Source: Candidatus Gastranaerophilales bacterium (GTDB lineage Bacteria > Cyanobacteriota > Vampirovibrionia > Gastranaerophilales > Gastranaerophilaceae). From it: 34,064 nt of DNA. This document shows, piece after piece, positions 1 to 7,772 of the stretch (the stretch's first letter is position 1; each line of letters opens with the position of its first letter). Under the pieces are notes generated by a model. It worked only from the letters and a program-made list of their open reading frames with translations. It ran no database searches and was not told the origin of the DNA. The stretch spans positions 1-34,064 of the forward strand of contig CALVAT010000010.1 in the NCBI GenBank assembly GCA_944325565.1. The letters are read 5' to 3'. The position numbers and the translations under genes were made by a program.

Positions 1-228
1 GGCCTCGCCTACATCTCGAGCAAGAATCTCTTTTGAGACACGTAGATCCTTCGGGCACTGCGTTTCCTCAGGATGACGTGAAGAGGACTCGGTATAAGAC
101 GGTAAATTTTTATCAAAATCCATAGCGTTTAAAACCCTTGATATTATTGAATTACAGCCTTCGGGGGGGGGGGTAGTAGCTGAAATACTGTTATATAGAC
201 ATTTTTTATGATTTTTGCGCTTTTTCAT
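1..228 (-). CDS. Hypothetical protein, N-terminal part (runs off the left edge)
   Basis: An open minus-strand frame starts at ATG 228-226 and stays open to base 1, about 76 codons, beginning MKKRKNHKKCLYNS. A weak GGGA lies 9 bases before the start. The frame crosses an 11-C run (plus-strand G 163-173) that encodes TPPP, so any change in run length would shift it. The distal part is made of a palindromic repeat-like sequence (about 44-78), which often gives spurious frames. I recognise no domain. It could be a real repeat-invaded gene or chance. Confidence 0.3.
   Translation of the reverse strand, partial: MKKRKNHKKCLYNSISATTPPPEGCNSIISRVLNAMDFDKNLPSYTESSSRHPEETQCPKDLRVSKEILARDVGEA
44..78. 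repeat. REP-like palindromic repeat candidate
   Basis: ATCCT (46-50) and AGGAT (70-74) form short inverted arms around TTCGGGCACTGCGTTTCCTC. Its base composition is much richer in G+C than the surroundings. From memory this resembles the cctcaggatgac-type dispersed repeats found in many bacterial genomes. Only one copy is in this window, so the repeat status is inferred. Confidence 0.35.
163..173. repeat. Homopolymer G tract (11 G)
   Basis: Eleven consecutive G lie in an otherwise AT-rich region, inside the open frame at the left edge. Such a tract is prone to slippage in the cell and to length errors in sequencing or assembly. Confidence 0.85.
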
Positions 229-419
229 AATTAACGTTCCCGTGTTTAACTAACCATCTAAATTAATAATTCCCAATTTTCAAAATTTTAAACATTAATT
301 TTGAAAATTTTACCACTTTGAATACTGGTTTCTATTGTGCAGCGCTTTCTTTCATATATGTAACATTTTATTAAGGAGCGTCTTTAGACGCTCATCGTAT
401 TAAAAATTTATAAAAATTC
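229..419. other. AT-rich spacer with two perfect hairpins
   Basis: AATTTTCAAAATT (275-287) is matched by AATTTTGAAAATT (297-309), a 13-bp perfect stem with a 9-base loop. GAGCGTC (376-382) and GACGCTC (387-393) form a 7-bp stem around TTTA. Neither has a clean U tail on the plus strand. They separate the leftward frame at the edge from the rightward aminotransferase gene. No coding potential was seen here. Confidence 0.5.
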
Positions 420-448
420 TTGCCAATACACAAAAAAATCGCGATAAT
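420..448 (+). promoter_or_regulatory. Sigma-70-type promoter for the aminotransferase gene
   Basis: TTGCCA (420-425) and GATAAT (443-448) are separated by 17 bases, both close to consensus. The expected start is near 455, giving a leader of about 40 bases before the AAAGGAGA ribosome binding site (483-490). Confidence 0.65.
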
Positions 449-496
449 AAAATAATTAAAAACAAATAGTCTGTCACAGCCGAAAGGAGATTCGAG

Positions 497-1417
497 ATGA
501 CAACAGAATATGTTTATTTAAACGGTGAATATGTTGACGCAAAAACAGCCTCAATACCTGTCAGAAACCATGCATTTCTATACGGTACATCTGTTTTTGA
601 AGGGATTCGCGCATATTACAACAAAGAAGAAGACCAGCTGTATGCTTTCAGAATGAAAGAGCATTTTGAAAGACTTGTGAACAGCTGCAGAATTATGCAC
701 ATGGATCCCAAATTTAGCGTTGAAGAATTTTGCGGCTTGACAAAAGAACTATTGAAAAAGAACGGCTACAAGACAGACGTTTACATAAGACCTCAGGTCT
801 ATAAGAATGCCTTAAAAATCGGGCCGAGCCTTCTTGATAACCCTGATGCTGTTTTAATCTTTTCGTTTGCGATGGGCGAATATATTGATTTGGACAAAGG
901 TTTGAGCGTTTGTGTTTCAAACTGGAGAAGAAACGACGACAATGCAATCCCCCCCAGAGCCAAGGTTTCCGGTTCTTATGCAAACACCGCTCTGATTGTC
1001 ACAGATGCCAAGATGGCGGGATTTGATGATGCAATCGTTCTTGATCAGGCTGGCAAAGTTACAGAAGGTTCTGCTATGAACTTGTTCCTTGTTGAAGGCG
1101 ACACTCTCGTAACAACTCAAACTACCGACAACATCCTTGTCGGTGTAACAAGAAACACAATACTTGAATTGGGCAAAAATGTGCTCGGTATGAAGGTAAG
1201 CGAAAGAGAAATTTCAAGGACAGAGCTTTATGTTGCTGATGAAGCTTTCTACTGCGGTACAGGTGCTCAGGTAAGCCCGATTACCTCAATAGATCACAGG
1301 CCTATCGGCACAGGTGCTGTCGGAGAGCACACTAGAGAGCTTCAAAAACTATACTTTGACGTTGTTAAAGGCAAGGTTGAAAAATACAAAAAATGGTGCA
1401 CACCAATTTACGATTAA
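497..1417 (+). CDS. ilvE: Branched-chain amino acid aminotransferase (class IV PLP)
   Basis: The 306-aa product is a fold-type IV PLP aminotransferase. It probably interconverts Leu, Ile and Val with their 2-oxo acids using glutamate/2-oxoglutarate in the cytoplasm. The N-terminal YLNGEYVDA and FLYGTSVFEGIRAY, the presumed Schiff-base lysine K156 in RAKVSGSYAN, and E190 in KVTEGSAMNLFLV are family landmarks. Length is normal for BCAT. D-amino acid transaminases and aminodeoxychorismate lyase share the fold, but EGIRAY together with the length favours IlvE. The ATG has AAAGGAGA seven bases upstream and a good promoter at 420-448. The MlaE-type permease gene follows after 9 bases, so the two are probably co-transcribed, although no functional link is obvious. 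Confidence 0.88.
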   Translation: MTTEYVYLNGEYVDAKTASIPVRNHAFLYGTSVFEGIRAYYNKEEDQLYAFRMKEHFERLVNSCRIMHMDPKFSVEEFCGLTKELLKKNGYKTDVYIRPQVYKNALKIGPSLLDNPDAVLIFSFAMGEYIDLDKGLSVCVSNWRRNDDNAIPPRAKVSGSYANTALIVTDAKMAGFDDAIVLDQAGKVTEGSAMNLFLVEGDTLVTTQTTDNILVGVTRNTILELGKNVLGMKVSEREISRTELYVADEAFYCGTGAQVSPITSIDHRPIGTGAVGEHTRELQKLYFDVVKGKVEKYKKWCTPIYD

Positions 1418-1426
1418 TTCCTTATT

Positions 1427-2170
1427 ATGATTAATTTTCTCGGACTTTGTGTCCAAAACTTTATAAAAACTTTAAAATATATTTTCAGCGGCAGCACAAA
1501 ATTCGGCTCTGTCATATCACAGGCTGCAATGATTAGCTATGACTCGCTGTCTATATCTTTGACAATAGTTTTTATTGCGGCGGCAGTGATTTCTCTGCAA
1601 ATTTCAAAACAGTTTCTTATGAGCGGTGCAGAAAGCTATGTAGGCGGGTTTATTGCAGTTGCTCTTGTTAGAGAAATCGCTCCCGGTTTTGCCGCACTGG
1701 CAATAGGTGCCAGAGCCGGCACTGCCATCTGCGCTGAGGTCGCTAATATGCGGGTTACGGAACAGGTCGATGCAATAAAAACATTAGGCGTTGAGCCTGT
1801 GGGCTATTATTTTGCTCCGCGGCTTATTGCTTCTGCTTTGACCGTGCCTATGGTTGTTATTCTTGCTGAATTTATCGGCATTGTTGGCGGGATGATGGTT
1901 GCGTATTTCGCAATAGGTTTGCATCCCAACCGCTTTATGAATACGGTATGGCTGCTTTTGGAAGCTAAAGATATTTATATAAGTATTTTAAAGGCTTTTG
2001 TTTTCGGCATATTAATAACACTCGTTTGTGCAACACAGGGCTATAAAACCCGAGGCGGCGCAAAAGATGTGGGAACATCAACGACTCAATCTGCTATTTT
2101 ATCTACGTTTTATCTGCTTGCGGCTGATTTTATTATCAACATTATTTTCTATGTTCATGTCGGGATATGA
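1427..2170 (+). CDS. mlaE: MlaE/YrbE-family ABC transporter permease
   Basis: This 247-aa polytopic membrane protein belongs to the MlaE family, the permease of Mla/TGD-type phospholipid or hydrophobic-substrate transporters in diderm envelopes. The conserved core ALVREIAPGFAALAIGARAGTAICAE, followed by MRVTEQVDAIKTLGVEP and YYFAPRLIA, is diagnostic. About five hydrophobic segments are visible. It starts 9 bases after the aminotransferase stop, with no good Shine-Dalgarno, so translation may depend on coupling. The expected ATPase (MlaF) and MCE protein (MlaD) partners are not next to it and would have to be encoded elsewhere. The family call is firm; the substrate is inferred. Confidence 0.85.
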   Translation: MINFLGLCVQNFIKTLKYIFSGSTKFGSVISQAAMISYDSLSISLTIVFIAAAVISLQISKQFLMSGAESYVGGFIAVALVREIAPGFAALAIGARAGTAICAEVANMRVTEQVDAIKTLGVEPVGYYFAPRLIASALTVPMVVILAEFIGIVGGMMVAYFAIGLHPNRFMNTVWLLLEAKDIYISILKAFVFGILITLVCATQGYKTRGGAKDVGTSTTQSAILSTFYLLAADFIINIIFYVHVGI

Positions 2171-2325
2171 AAAAATTAAATAAAAATTAATTTTTAATGA
2201 TTTTGTAAAAAACCTCATTAAAATGAGAATATAAATAAAATTAAGTTGTTTTTCTGTTACAGGTCGAATAATTGCATTTATGAACTTACGGTCAGAAGAA
2301 CAGCAGATTGTGAGGTATATACATA
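2171..2325. promoter_or_regulatory. clpB upstream region with an inverted repeat
   Basis: CTCATT (2214-2219) and AATGAG (2222-2227) form a compact dyad around AA. TTGTTT (2246-2251) and AATAAT (2267-2272) are possible promoter elements, but the 15-base spacing is short. The ribosome binding site is GAGG at 2312-2315. I do not see a CIRCE element, the usual HrcA operator. The promoter call is weak. Confidence 0.3.
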
Positions 2326-4932
2326 ATGATTGATTTTAACAAACTTACCAACCAGACACAGGAGATTATTTTCTCGGCACAACAGCTGATGGCAAAGTTT
2401 CAAAATACACAGCTTGAGCCTGCACATATCGTAATGGCGATGCTCGAGGATAAGGACGGCATTTCAAAAGACTATTTGAAAGCTCTAAAACTTGACCGCC
2501 CGCAGTTTGTTGACGCAGTGATGTCGGAGTTGAACAATCTTCCGACGGTTCAGCAGCCTGTTAACACACAGCAGCTTTATCTTTCGCAGGACACAATAAA
2601 ACTTCTTGACCTTGCTCAAAACGAGGCTGAGGCTCTTAAGGATACTTACATAAGCATCGAGCATATTTTGCTCGCAATAACTTCTTTTGAAGGGTCGAAG
2701 ATTAAAGCTCTGTTTGACAGATTCGGCGTTAACAGAAACAAAATTTTAAACGAAATGAAAAAAATAAGAGGTCAAAATAAAGTGGATTCAAAAGATTCCG
2801 AAGAAAAATTTAAAGCACTTGAAAAATATTCACAGAACCTGACAGACCTTGCCAAACGCGGCAAACTCGACCCTGTAATAGGGCGTGATGAAGAGGTAAG
2901 ACGTGTTATTCAGGTGTTGAACAGACGTACAAAAAACAACCCTGTATTGATAGGTGAGCCTGGGGTCGGAAAAACGGCTATTGTAGAAGGGCTTGCTCAG
3001 AGAATAGTCAGAGGCGATGTCCCCGAAAGCCTTAAAAATACTCAGCTTATTGCGCTGGATTTAGGGGCGCTCGTTGCGGGTGCAAAATTCAGAGGCGAGT
3101 TCGAAGAAAGACTCAAAGCCGTGCTAAAAGAAGTTGAAGCCTCTGACGGCGAGATTATACTGTTTATCGATGAATTGCACACAGTAATTGGCGCAGGGGC
3201 TACAGAAGGCTCAATGGATGCCGGCAACCTCTTAAAACCAATGCTTGCCAGAGGCCTTTTAAGAACAGTCGGCGCAACTACAATAAACGAATACAGAAAA
3301 TACATTGAAAAAGATGCTGCTCTTGAAAGAAGATTCCAGCCTGTTATGGTTGATGAACCGTCTGTTGAAGACACAATAAGCATCTTGAGAGGTTTAAAAG
3401 AAAGATACGAGGTTCACCACGGCATCAGAATCAAAGACTCTGCTCTTGTCGCTGCAGCAAAGCTTTCTGACAGGTACATAACGGACAGATTCCTGCCGGA
3501 TAAGGCTATTGACCTTATTGATGAGGCTGCTTCCGCTTTGAGAATTGATATTGATTCAATGCCGGAAGAAATAGACTCTCTGGTTCGTCAGAAAATGCAG
3601 CTTGAAATAGAAAGAAAAGCGCTTGAAAAAGAAGACAAAACAGACGATAACATACAAAAAATTAACGGTTTGAACAAAACAATAAACGACCTTGACGAAA
3701 AGCTTACAAAACTCAAAACCCAGTGGGAAATGGAAAAAAGTTCCATTATGGGCGAGGCTCAAATCAAGGAAGAAATAGAAAAAACAAAAGCTCAAATTGA
3801 AATTGCCGAACGCGACGCTGACCTTGAAAGAGCAGCAGAACTCAAATACGGCAAGTTAATTGAACTGCAAAAACAGCTTGAGGATGCCCAGAAACACGGC
3901 GGTGAAAAACATAAAAATCAGCTTTTAAAAGAAGAAGTTGATGAAGATGATATTGCGGAAGTCGTAAGCAAATGGACGGGCATTGAAGTTTCCAGACTCG
4001 TTGAAAGCGAAATGCAAAAGCTCTTGAGAATGGAAGACTTTTTACACAAACGTGTAATCGGTCAGGACGAGGCTGTTACTGTTGTTTCTGATGCAATAAG
4101 ACGTGCACGTTCCGGCTTAAAAGATCCCAAACGTCCAATAGGTTCGTTTATCTTCCTCGGGCCTACGGGAGTTGGTAAAACAGAGCTTGCAAAATCGCTT
4201 GCTGAGTTTTTGTTCAACGACGAGGACGCTTTAATAAGAATTGATATGTCAGAATATATGGAAAAACATTCCGTTGCAAGACTTGTCGGAGCTCCCCCCG
4301 GTTATGTCGGTTATGACGAGGGCGGACAGTTAACGGAAGCTGTCAGAAGAAAACCATACTCGGTTGTTCTTTTTGATGAAATCGAAAAAGCTCACCCTGA
4401 TGTATTCAACATAATGCTGCAGCTTCTCGATGACGGACGTTTGACAGATTCCAAGGGCAGAACTGTTGACTTCAAAAACACTTTGATTATTATGACAAGC
4501 AACATCGGCAGTTCTATAATCCTTGATAACACATTGAATTCTATGCTTTCTGAAAAGGATTTTGAGCAGACAAAAGATCAGGTTATGGACTTGATGAAAG
4601 AACACTTTAAACCTGAATTCTTAAACAGAATCGATGACATAGTGTTCTTCAGGGCTTTAACTTTGCAGCAGTTGAAAGCTATTGTTGATATCTACTTTGC
4701 GGGATTAGCAAAATTGTTCCAGGAAAGAGATATGAAGCTTGAAATAACCAATGACGCAAAAGAATTGCTCGCAACTCAGGGCTTCAACCCCGTTTACGGT
4801 GCAAGACCGCTTAAACGTACGATAAGACAGCTTGTTGAAAATCCGCTTGCTAAGAAAATTCTTGCTCAGGATTACAAAGAAGGCGATACTATCACCGTAG
4901 ACGCGGATGGCGATGAGATAGTTTTTAAATAA
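2326..4932 (+). CDS. clpB: ClpB, ATP-dependent disaggregase
   Basis: The 868-aa protein has the full ClpB layout. The N-terminal Clp repeat domain covers about residues 1-145. The first AAA+ module has Walker A GEPGVGKT at 210-217 and Walker B LFIDE near 280. The long charged coiled-coil middle domain covers about 400-550. The second module has Walker A GPTGVGKT at 612-619 and Walker [14 protein letters not shown] near 685. The C-terminal domain contains [13 protein letters not shown]. It works as a hexamer with DnaK/DnaJ/GrpE to pull polypeptides out of aggregates. The middle domain separates it from ClpA and ClpC, and no ClpP-binding loop is evident. It appears monocistronic, closed by the hairpin at 4949-4986. 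Confidence 0.96.
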   Translation: MIDFNKLTNQTQEIIFSAQQLMAKFQNTQLEPAHIVMAMLEDKDGISKDYLKALKLDRPQFVDAVMSELNNLPTVQQPVNTQQLYLSQDTIKLLDLAQNEAEALKDTYISIEHILLAITSFEGSKIKALFDRFGVNRNKILNEMKKIRGQNKVDSKDSEEKFKALEKYSQNLTDLAKRGKLDPVIGRDEEVRRVIQVLNRRTKNNPVLIGEPGVGKTAIVEGLAQRIVRGDVPESLKNTQLIALDLGALVAGAKFRGEFEERLKAVLKEVEASDGEIILFIDELHTVIGAGATEGSMDAGNLLKPMLARGLLRTVGATTINEYRKYIEKDAALERRFQPVMVDEPSVEDTISILRGLKERYEVHHGIRIKDSALVAAAKLSDRYITDRFLPDKAIDLIDEAASALRIDIDSMPEEIDSLVRQKMQLEIERKALEKEDKTDDNIQKINGLNKTINDLDEKLTKLKTQWEMEKSSIMGEAQIKEEIEKTKAQIEIAERDADLERAAELKYGKLIELQKQLEDAQKHGGEKHKNQLLKEEVDEDDIAEVVSKWTGIEVSRLVESEMQKLLRMEDFLHKRVIGQDEAVTVVSDAIRRARSGLKDPKRPIGSFIFLGPTGVGKTELAKSLAEFLFNDEDALIRIDMSEYMEKHSVARLVGAPPGYVGYDEGGQLTEAVRRKPYSVVLFDEIEKAHPDVFNIMLQLLDDGRLTDSKGRTVDFKNTLIIMTSNIGSSIILDNTLNSMLSEKDFEQTKDQVMDLMKEHFKPEFLNRIDDIVFFRALTLQQLKAIVDIYFAGLAKLFQERDMKLEITNDAKELLATQGFNPVYGARPLKRTIRQLVENPLAKKILAQDYKEGDTITVDADGDEIVFK

Positions 4933-4948
4933 TATTCTATGCAACAGT

Positions 4949-4986
4949 AAGGATTCCCTAAAACAGAATTTGGGGAATCCTTTTTA
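4949..4986 (+). terminator. Rho-independent terminator of clpB
   Basis: AAGGATTCCC (4949-4958) pairs perfectly with GGGAATCCTT (4973-4982), and the stem runs into TTTTTAT. The 5' arm recurs just downstream: GATTCCCTAA is at 4952-4961 and again at 4995-5004. The 3' arm could therefore pair with either copy. Confidence 0.8.
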
Positions 4987-5016
4987 TATGCTATGATTCC
5001 CTAAGAGAGGGCAGAT

Positions 5017-5181
5017 ATGAAAAAATCCGAACTTAATCTTACTATTTTAAAAAAGAGTTTTGATACATTAAAAGAATGCTATGAGGATTATACGTCGCAG
5101 CAGGATGATAAAATAAAAAATTATATAAAAGACTCTTGTATAAAAAGGTTTGAATACACATACGAAACCGCTAAAAAATAA
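5017..5181 (+). CDS. HEPN-family (HI0074-like) protein, N-terminal half, split by frameshift
   Basis: The 54-aa product (MKKSELNLTILKKSF... ending FEYTYETAKK) matches the start of HI0074-type nucleotidyltransferase substrate-binding proteins, whose HEPN fold forms the toxin half of HEPN/MNT modules. The stretch IKDSCIKRFEYTYE corresponds to the family's RDxxIQRFEFTYE region. Translation stops inside TAATG, where the next open frame begins. The family would continue in that second frame. One extra A in the A6 run (5173-5178) would join the halves as TAKKIMNKFLKKEY. The Shine-Dalgarno GAGAGGG lies upstream. It was probably once a single gene of about 138 codons. Confidence 0.6.
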   Translation: MKKSELNLTILKKSFDTLKECYEDYTSQQDDKIKNYIKDSCIKRFEYTYETAKK

Positions 5182-5432
5182 TGAATAAATTTTTAAAAAA
5201 AGAGTACGATAAAACAGAAAAGGAGCTGTCTATAAACAATATTTTTCGTGAAATGTACGCTCTTGGTCTTATAAAAAATTTTGAAAACCGGGTTGAATAC
5301 AGAGAGAAAAGAAATCTTACGTCACCCGAATACTGCGAAGAAAAAATATATTCTATTATTGATATAATTCCTCAATTTATTGATGATGTTGCCTTTTTGA
5401 TACAACATCTTGACGGGGTTCTCGATGATTAA
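5181..5432 (+). CDS. HEPN-family (HI0074-like) protein, C-terminal half
   Basis: This 83-aa frame contains the rest of the HI0074/HEPN fold: NIFREMYALGLIKN, then RNLTSPEYCEEKIYSIIDIIPQF. Active HEPN RNases carry an Rx4-6H motif, which in this family reads RNxxSHxY. Here the histidine position is proline (RNLTSP), so the presumed RNase site is lost. The ATG overlaps the previous stop (TAATG), so re-initiation could make the halves as separate peptides. It overlaps the start of the nucleotidyltransferase gene, as expected for a toxin-antitoxin operon. I read it as a degenerate or non-catalytic partner. Confidence 0.6.
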   Translation: MNKFLKKEYDKTEKELSINNIFREMYALGLIKNFENRVEYREKRNLTSPEYCEEKIYSIIDIIPQFIDDVAFLIQHLDGVLDD

Positions 5433-5715
5433 AGGAATTAACGAAAAAGAAGAAAAAATTATAAAGGAGATACTAAAAAATTATCCGTATAATTTCTATT
5501 ACTATGGTTCACGTGTAAATGGTGATTATACAAAAGGTTCTGATTTAGATATCCTAATTGAGAGCGACGAAGAAATTCCTTCCGGTATTATTGAAAAAAT
5601 AGAGCTGGAATTTAATGAAAGCAGAATCCCTTATGTCGTGAAGCTCTCTGACCGAAAGAATCTTGAGGATTATTTTTACGTTTTAATAAAAGATTCTCTT
5701 GTAATTGTTTTTTAA
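5425..5715 (+). CDS. MntA-like minimal nucleotidyltransferase (HEPN/MNT antitoxin type)
   Basis: This 96-aa protein is a minimal nucleotidyltransferase domain. It shows the perfect GS-x10-DxD signature: G28-S29, then D40-L-D42 (GSRVNGDYTKGSDLD). Characterised MntA antitoxins AMPylate the partner HEPN toxin with ATP to silence it. I chose ATG 5425 over the upstream in-frame TTG 5410 because proteins of this family begin close to this point. It overlaps the HEPN reading frame by 8 bases (ATGATTAA). The catalytic residues look intact although the HEPN partner looks broken. A strong terminator follows at 5721-5751. Confidence 0.78.
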   Translation: MIKGINEKEEKIIKEILKNYPYNFYYYGSRVNGDYTKGSDLDILIESDEEIPSGIIEKIELEFNESRIPYVVKLSDRKNLEDYFYVLIKDSLVIVF

Positions 5716-5720
5716 TTTCG

Positions 5721-5751
5721 AAAAAGGCATGCCAATCGGGCATGCCTTTTT
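5721..5751 (+). terminator. Terminator after the HEPN/MNT pair
   Basis: AAAAAGGCATGCC (5721-5733) pairs with GGCATGCCTTTTT (5739-5751) around AATCG, a 13-bp perfect stem with a U run. Because the stem is symmetric in A and T it could act in both directions. Confidence 0.85.
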
Positions 5752-5766
5752 CTTATAAATGCTTGA

Positions 5767-5876
5767 TATATTTGGCTTTAAGACCATGCCAATTTTTTAA
5801 TAAAAAAAATGGCATGCCATTAAAATTCAATGTAAAGTGTCGAAAACCTAGTTATATATGGCTTTGAGACCATGCC
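5767..5876. repeat. 24-base direct repeats plus GGCATGCC palindromes
   Basis: TATATTTGGCTTTAAGACCATGCC-type 24-mers occur at 5767-5790 and 5853-5876, differing at two positions. CATGCCAATTTTTT (5785-5798) pairs with the AAAAAAATGGCATG region ending at 5816, giving a second long hairpin. The palindrome GGCATGCC occurs at 5726-5733, 5739-5746 and 5811-5818. The unit may be a small non-autonomous repeat or a scar beside the toxin-antitoxin module. No coding sequence was seen between 5752 and 5956. Confidence 0.6.
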
Positions 5877-5956
5877 GTTTTTTGCGCAATTTCTTATTTT
5901 AAAAAGTTTTTATTATAGTATAAGAGCAACGTGTACAAGACGGAAAGGTAGTTATT

Positions 5957-6622
5957 ATGACGGTTTACGGTGTCAGCAATGCTGCGGGAGCACCTGTAGC
6001 TTTTGCTTCTCAAAATTTAAGTAATGTTAAAGAGCCGGCGGCTGCGGTCTCCGTCGGAACCGGTGAGCAAATTCCGGCAGTAAATGAAGAACAAACAAAA
6101 TCTTCTAAAAGGACTAAAGCTTTGCTAACTCTTGCTGCACTAGGTGCAATAACTTACGGGCTTGTTCGTTACAGGAATGTTCAGGCTTTAAAACCTTTTA
6201 TTGAAAATTTTGAAAAAGCAACAAAAGACGGCGGAAAATTAACAACGCGCCTTACAAAAACAAAAGTCCAAAATCCTGATGGTACAACTTCTGAACAGGT
6301 ATTGAAATCAGTGAAAACCCATTTTGATAAAGATGGCAGAAAAAATGCAGAAATTATTCAGGATTTCAGTACACATGAGCGTTACAGCATTTTTTACGAC
6401 AAAGACGGAAACGTTACAAAAGATGTTGTATGCAGGATGTCTGTTCCCACAAAGGGTGTCAAAAAGCAAAAAGTTGAACAACGCCATATAAATCTATACA
6501 CAAGAAATAACAATGAAGTTGAAACAAATACAAGTATTATTGACTATTCAGGCTCAAAACCTGTAAAAATCTTTTCCTTTTCCAAAATAGAACCGATTCC
6601 GGTTTCTAACACCTCTACCTGA
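5957..6622 (+). CDS. Hypothetical protein with one membrane segment
   Basis: I do not recognise this 221-aa protein. The first 45 residues are Ala/Val/Ser-rich and low in charge. A basic stretch (KSSKRTK) precedes a single hydrophobic segment, ALLTLAALGAITYGLVRY, at about 55-72. The rest is hydrophilic and beta-rich, with DKDGRKN and DKDGNVT-like turns around 115-150 that resemble YD/MORN-like loop repeats, though too few for a call. The domain after the segment may face outside. The Shine-Dalgarno is GGAAAGG, and TATAGT (5914-5919) is a possible -10. Its own terminator at 6657-6690 suggests a monocistronic lineage-specific gene. Confidence 0.7.
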   Translation: MTVYGVSNAAGAPVAFASQNLSNVKEPAAAVSVGTGEQIPAVNEEQTKSSKRTKALLTLAALGAITYGLVRYRNVQALKPFIENFEKATKDGGKLTTRLTKTKVQNPDGTTSEQVLKSVKTHFDKDGRKNAEIIQDFSTHERYSIFYDKDGNVTKDVVCRMSVPTKGVKKQKVEQRHINLYTRNNNEVETNTSIIDYSGSKPVKIFSFSKIEPIPVSNTST

Positions 6623-6656
6623 ACCTATAACATAGCACAATCTCTGCTTATAGAGT

Positions 6657-6695
6657 AAAGCCGGCTTAAAACAAAAAGGCCGGTTTTCTTTTTTT
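6657..6695 (+). terminator. Terminator between convergent genes
   Basis: AAAGCCGGCT (6657-6666) pairs with GGCCGGTTTT (6678-6687), including two G-U pairs, and is followed by CTTTTTTTATTT. It ends the upstream orphan gene. On the other strand it lies directly downstream of the serB-like stop and may also serve that operon. Confidence 0.75.
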
Positions 6696-7320
6696 ATTTG
6701 ATTTTATCAAGTAGCAGACGTAAATCTTTTTGTTCAAGACATATTGTAGCTTCTTTTTTCAGACACTCTTTTGCACAAAATGCAATTCTTGTGTCTGCGT
6801 ATTTGAACATGCTTATGTCATTTGCACCGTCACCGACTGCTATAGTATTTTGGGCTGAAACAGAAAGCAGTGACTGTAATTTTTTAAGCATCTGACCTTT
6901 ACTGTCTGAAAACATCATCTCTCCGCCGACCTGCCCTGTTAAAATGCAGTCTTTTGAATGCAATATGTTTGAAAATTCAGCATCGTAGCCGAGAATACCT
7001 CTTGCATAAGCAGTTGCATTTTTGAATCCGCCAGAAAAACATACTACTATGTAACCGCGTTTTTTTAGATCAGCAATAGTTTCTTTTGCACCTGTCATAT
7101 AATTTAGATTGCGGCATATTTCATCAACTCTTGACTCTTTCAAACCTTTTAACAATGCTACACGGCAGGTAAGGCTGTCGAAAAAATCAAGCTCTCCCCG
7201 CATTGCGCGTCCGGTAATTTCCGCAACCTCAGCACGCAGACCTATACAGTCTGCTATAATTTCTATTGTTTCTCCATCCATTAAAGTCGAATCAAAATCA
7301 AAAACAGCCAGTTTATTCAT
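6694..7320 (-). CDS. serB: SerB-like HAD phosphatase (phosphoserine phosphatase)
   Basis: This 208-aa HAD-superfamily hydrolase should release phosphate from L-phosphoserine, the last step of serine synthesis. Motif I is DFDSTLMD with nucleophile D8 and acid/base D10. Motif II is CFSGGF (Ser near 95). Motif III is a Lys before AVGDGANDISM. The cap sequence TGRAMRGELDFFDSLTCRVALLKG is SerB-like. It lacks the N-terminal ACT-like domain of E. coli SerB but has the length of short archaeal and bacterial forms. The start ATG overlaps the dut stop by 8 bases (ATGAATAA), so the two are translationally coupled. Other HAD phosphatases are possible. Confidence 0.82.
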   Translation of the reverse strand: MNKLAVFDFDSTLMDGETIEIIADCIGLRAEVAEITGRAMRGELDFFDSLTCRVALLKGLKESRVDEICRNLNYMTGAKETIADLKKRGYIVVCFSGGFKNATAYARGILGYDAEFSNILHSKDCILTGQVGGEMMFSDSKGQMLKKLQSLLSVSAQNTIAVGDGANDISMFKYADTRIAFCAKECLKKEATICLEQKDLRLLLDKIK

Positions 7321-7765
7321 TGTTTATTCCTGTTGAGCCAAAACCGCCTTCGCCTCTTTTTGTATCAGAAAGCTGTGTTACGACTTCTATCTGTGCTTTT
7401 GTAACCGGAGCTATTACCATCTGGGCAATCCTGTCACCGTTTAGAATCGTAAATTCTTTATTGGATAGATTAATAACCGGAACACAAAGCTCGCCGCGGT
7501 AATCCTCATCTATTGTGCCAACACAGTTAACAAGAGTAATTCCGTGTTTTATTGCCATACCAGAGCGCGGTCTTACCTGCGCCTCGTAACCGCTGGGCAG
7601 TTCCATTTTTAAACCTGTAGGTATGAGTTTGCGCTCCAGCGGCTCAAGTGTAACCGGCTCTTTTAAAAATGCACACAAATCCATTCCCGCCGCACCATCA
7701 GTCTGGTAGCAGGGGAGTGTAACTTTTTCATCTAATTTTTGAAGTTTTAAATTTATCTTTTCCAT
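7313..7765 (-). CDS. dut: dUTP pyrophosphatase (dUTPase)
   Basis: This 150-aa trimeric dUTPase hydrolyses dUTP to dUMP and PPi, keeping uracil out of DNA and feeding dTMP synthesis. All five motifs are present: AAGMDLCA (1), PRSGMAIKHGI (2), GTIDEDYRGELCV (3), RIAQMVIAP (4) and RGEGGFGSTG (5). The promoter -10 TATAAT ends 7 bases before the ATG, and no Shine-Dalgarno is present, so the mRNA is predicted to be leaderless or nearly so. It is the first gene of a two-gene operon with the SerB-like phosphatase. Confidence 0.95.
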   Translation of the reverse strand: MEKINLKLQKLDEKVTLPCYQTDGAAGMDLCAFLKEPVTLEPLERKLIPTGLKMELPSGYEAQVRPRSGMAIKHGITLVNCVGTIDEDYRGELCVPVINLSNKEFTILNGDRIAQMVIAPVTKAQIEVVTQLSDTKRGEGGFGSTGINNE

Positions 7766-7772
7766 TCCAATT

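Noticed and set aside
3042..3383. Minus-strand 113-codon frame inside clpB
   Set aside because: It is a complement shadow of the conserved first AAA+ module.
5173..5181. Programmed -1 frameshift making a full HEPN protein
   Set aside because: The A6 run followed by TAATG allows slippage in principle, but there is no canonical two-codon slippery heptamer with a clear downstream stimulator, and the Rx4-6H histidine is also missing. Indel or decay is simpler.
5716..5956. CRISPR array
   Set aside because: Only two copies of the 24-mer exist, spaced 62 bases apart, with no further repeats or cas genes.
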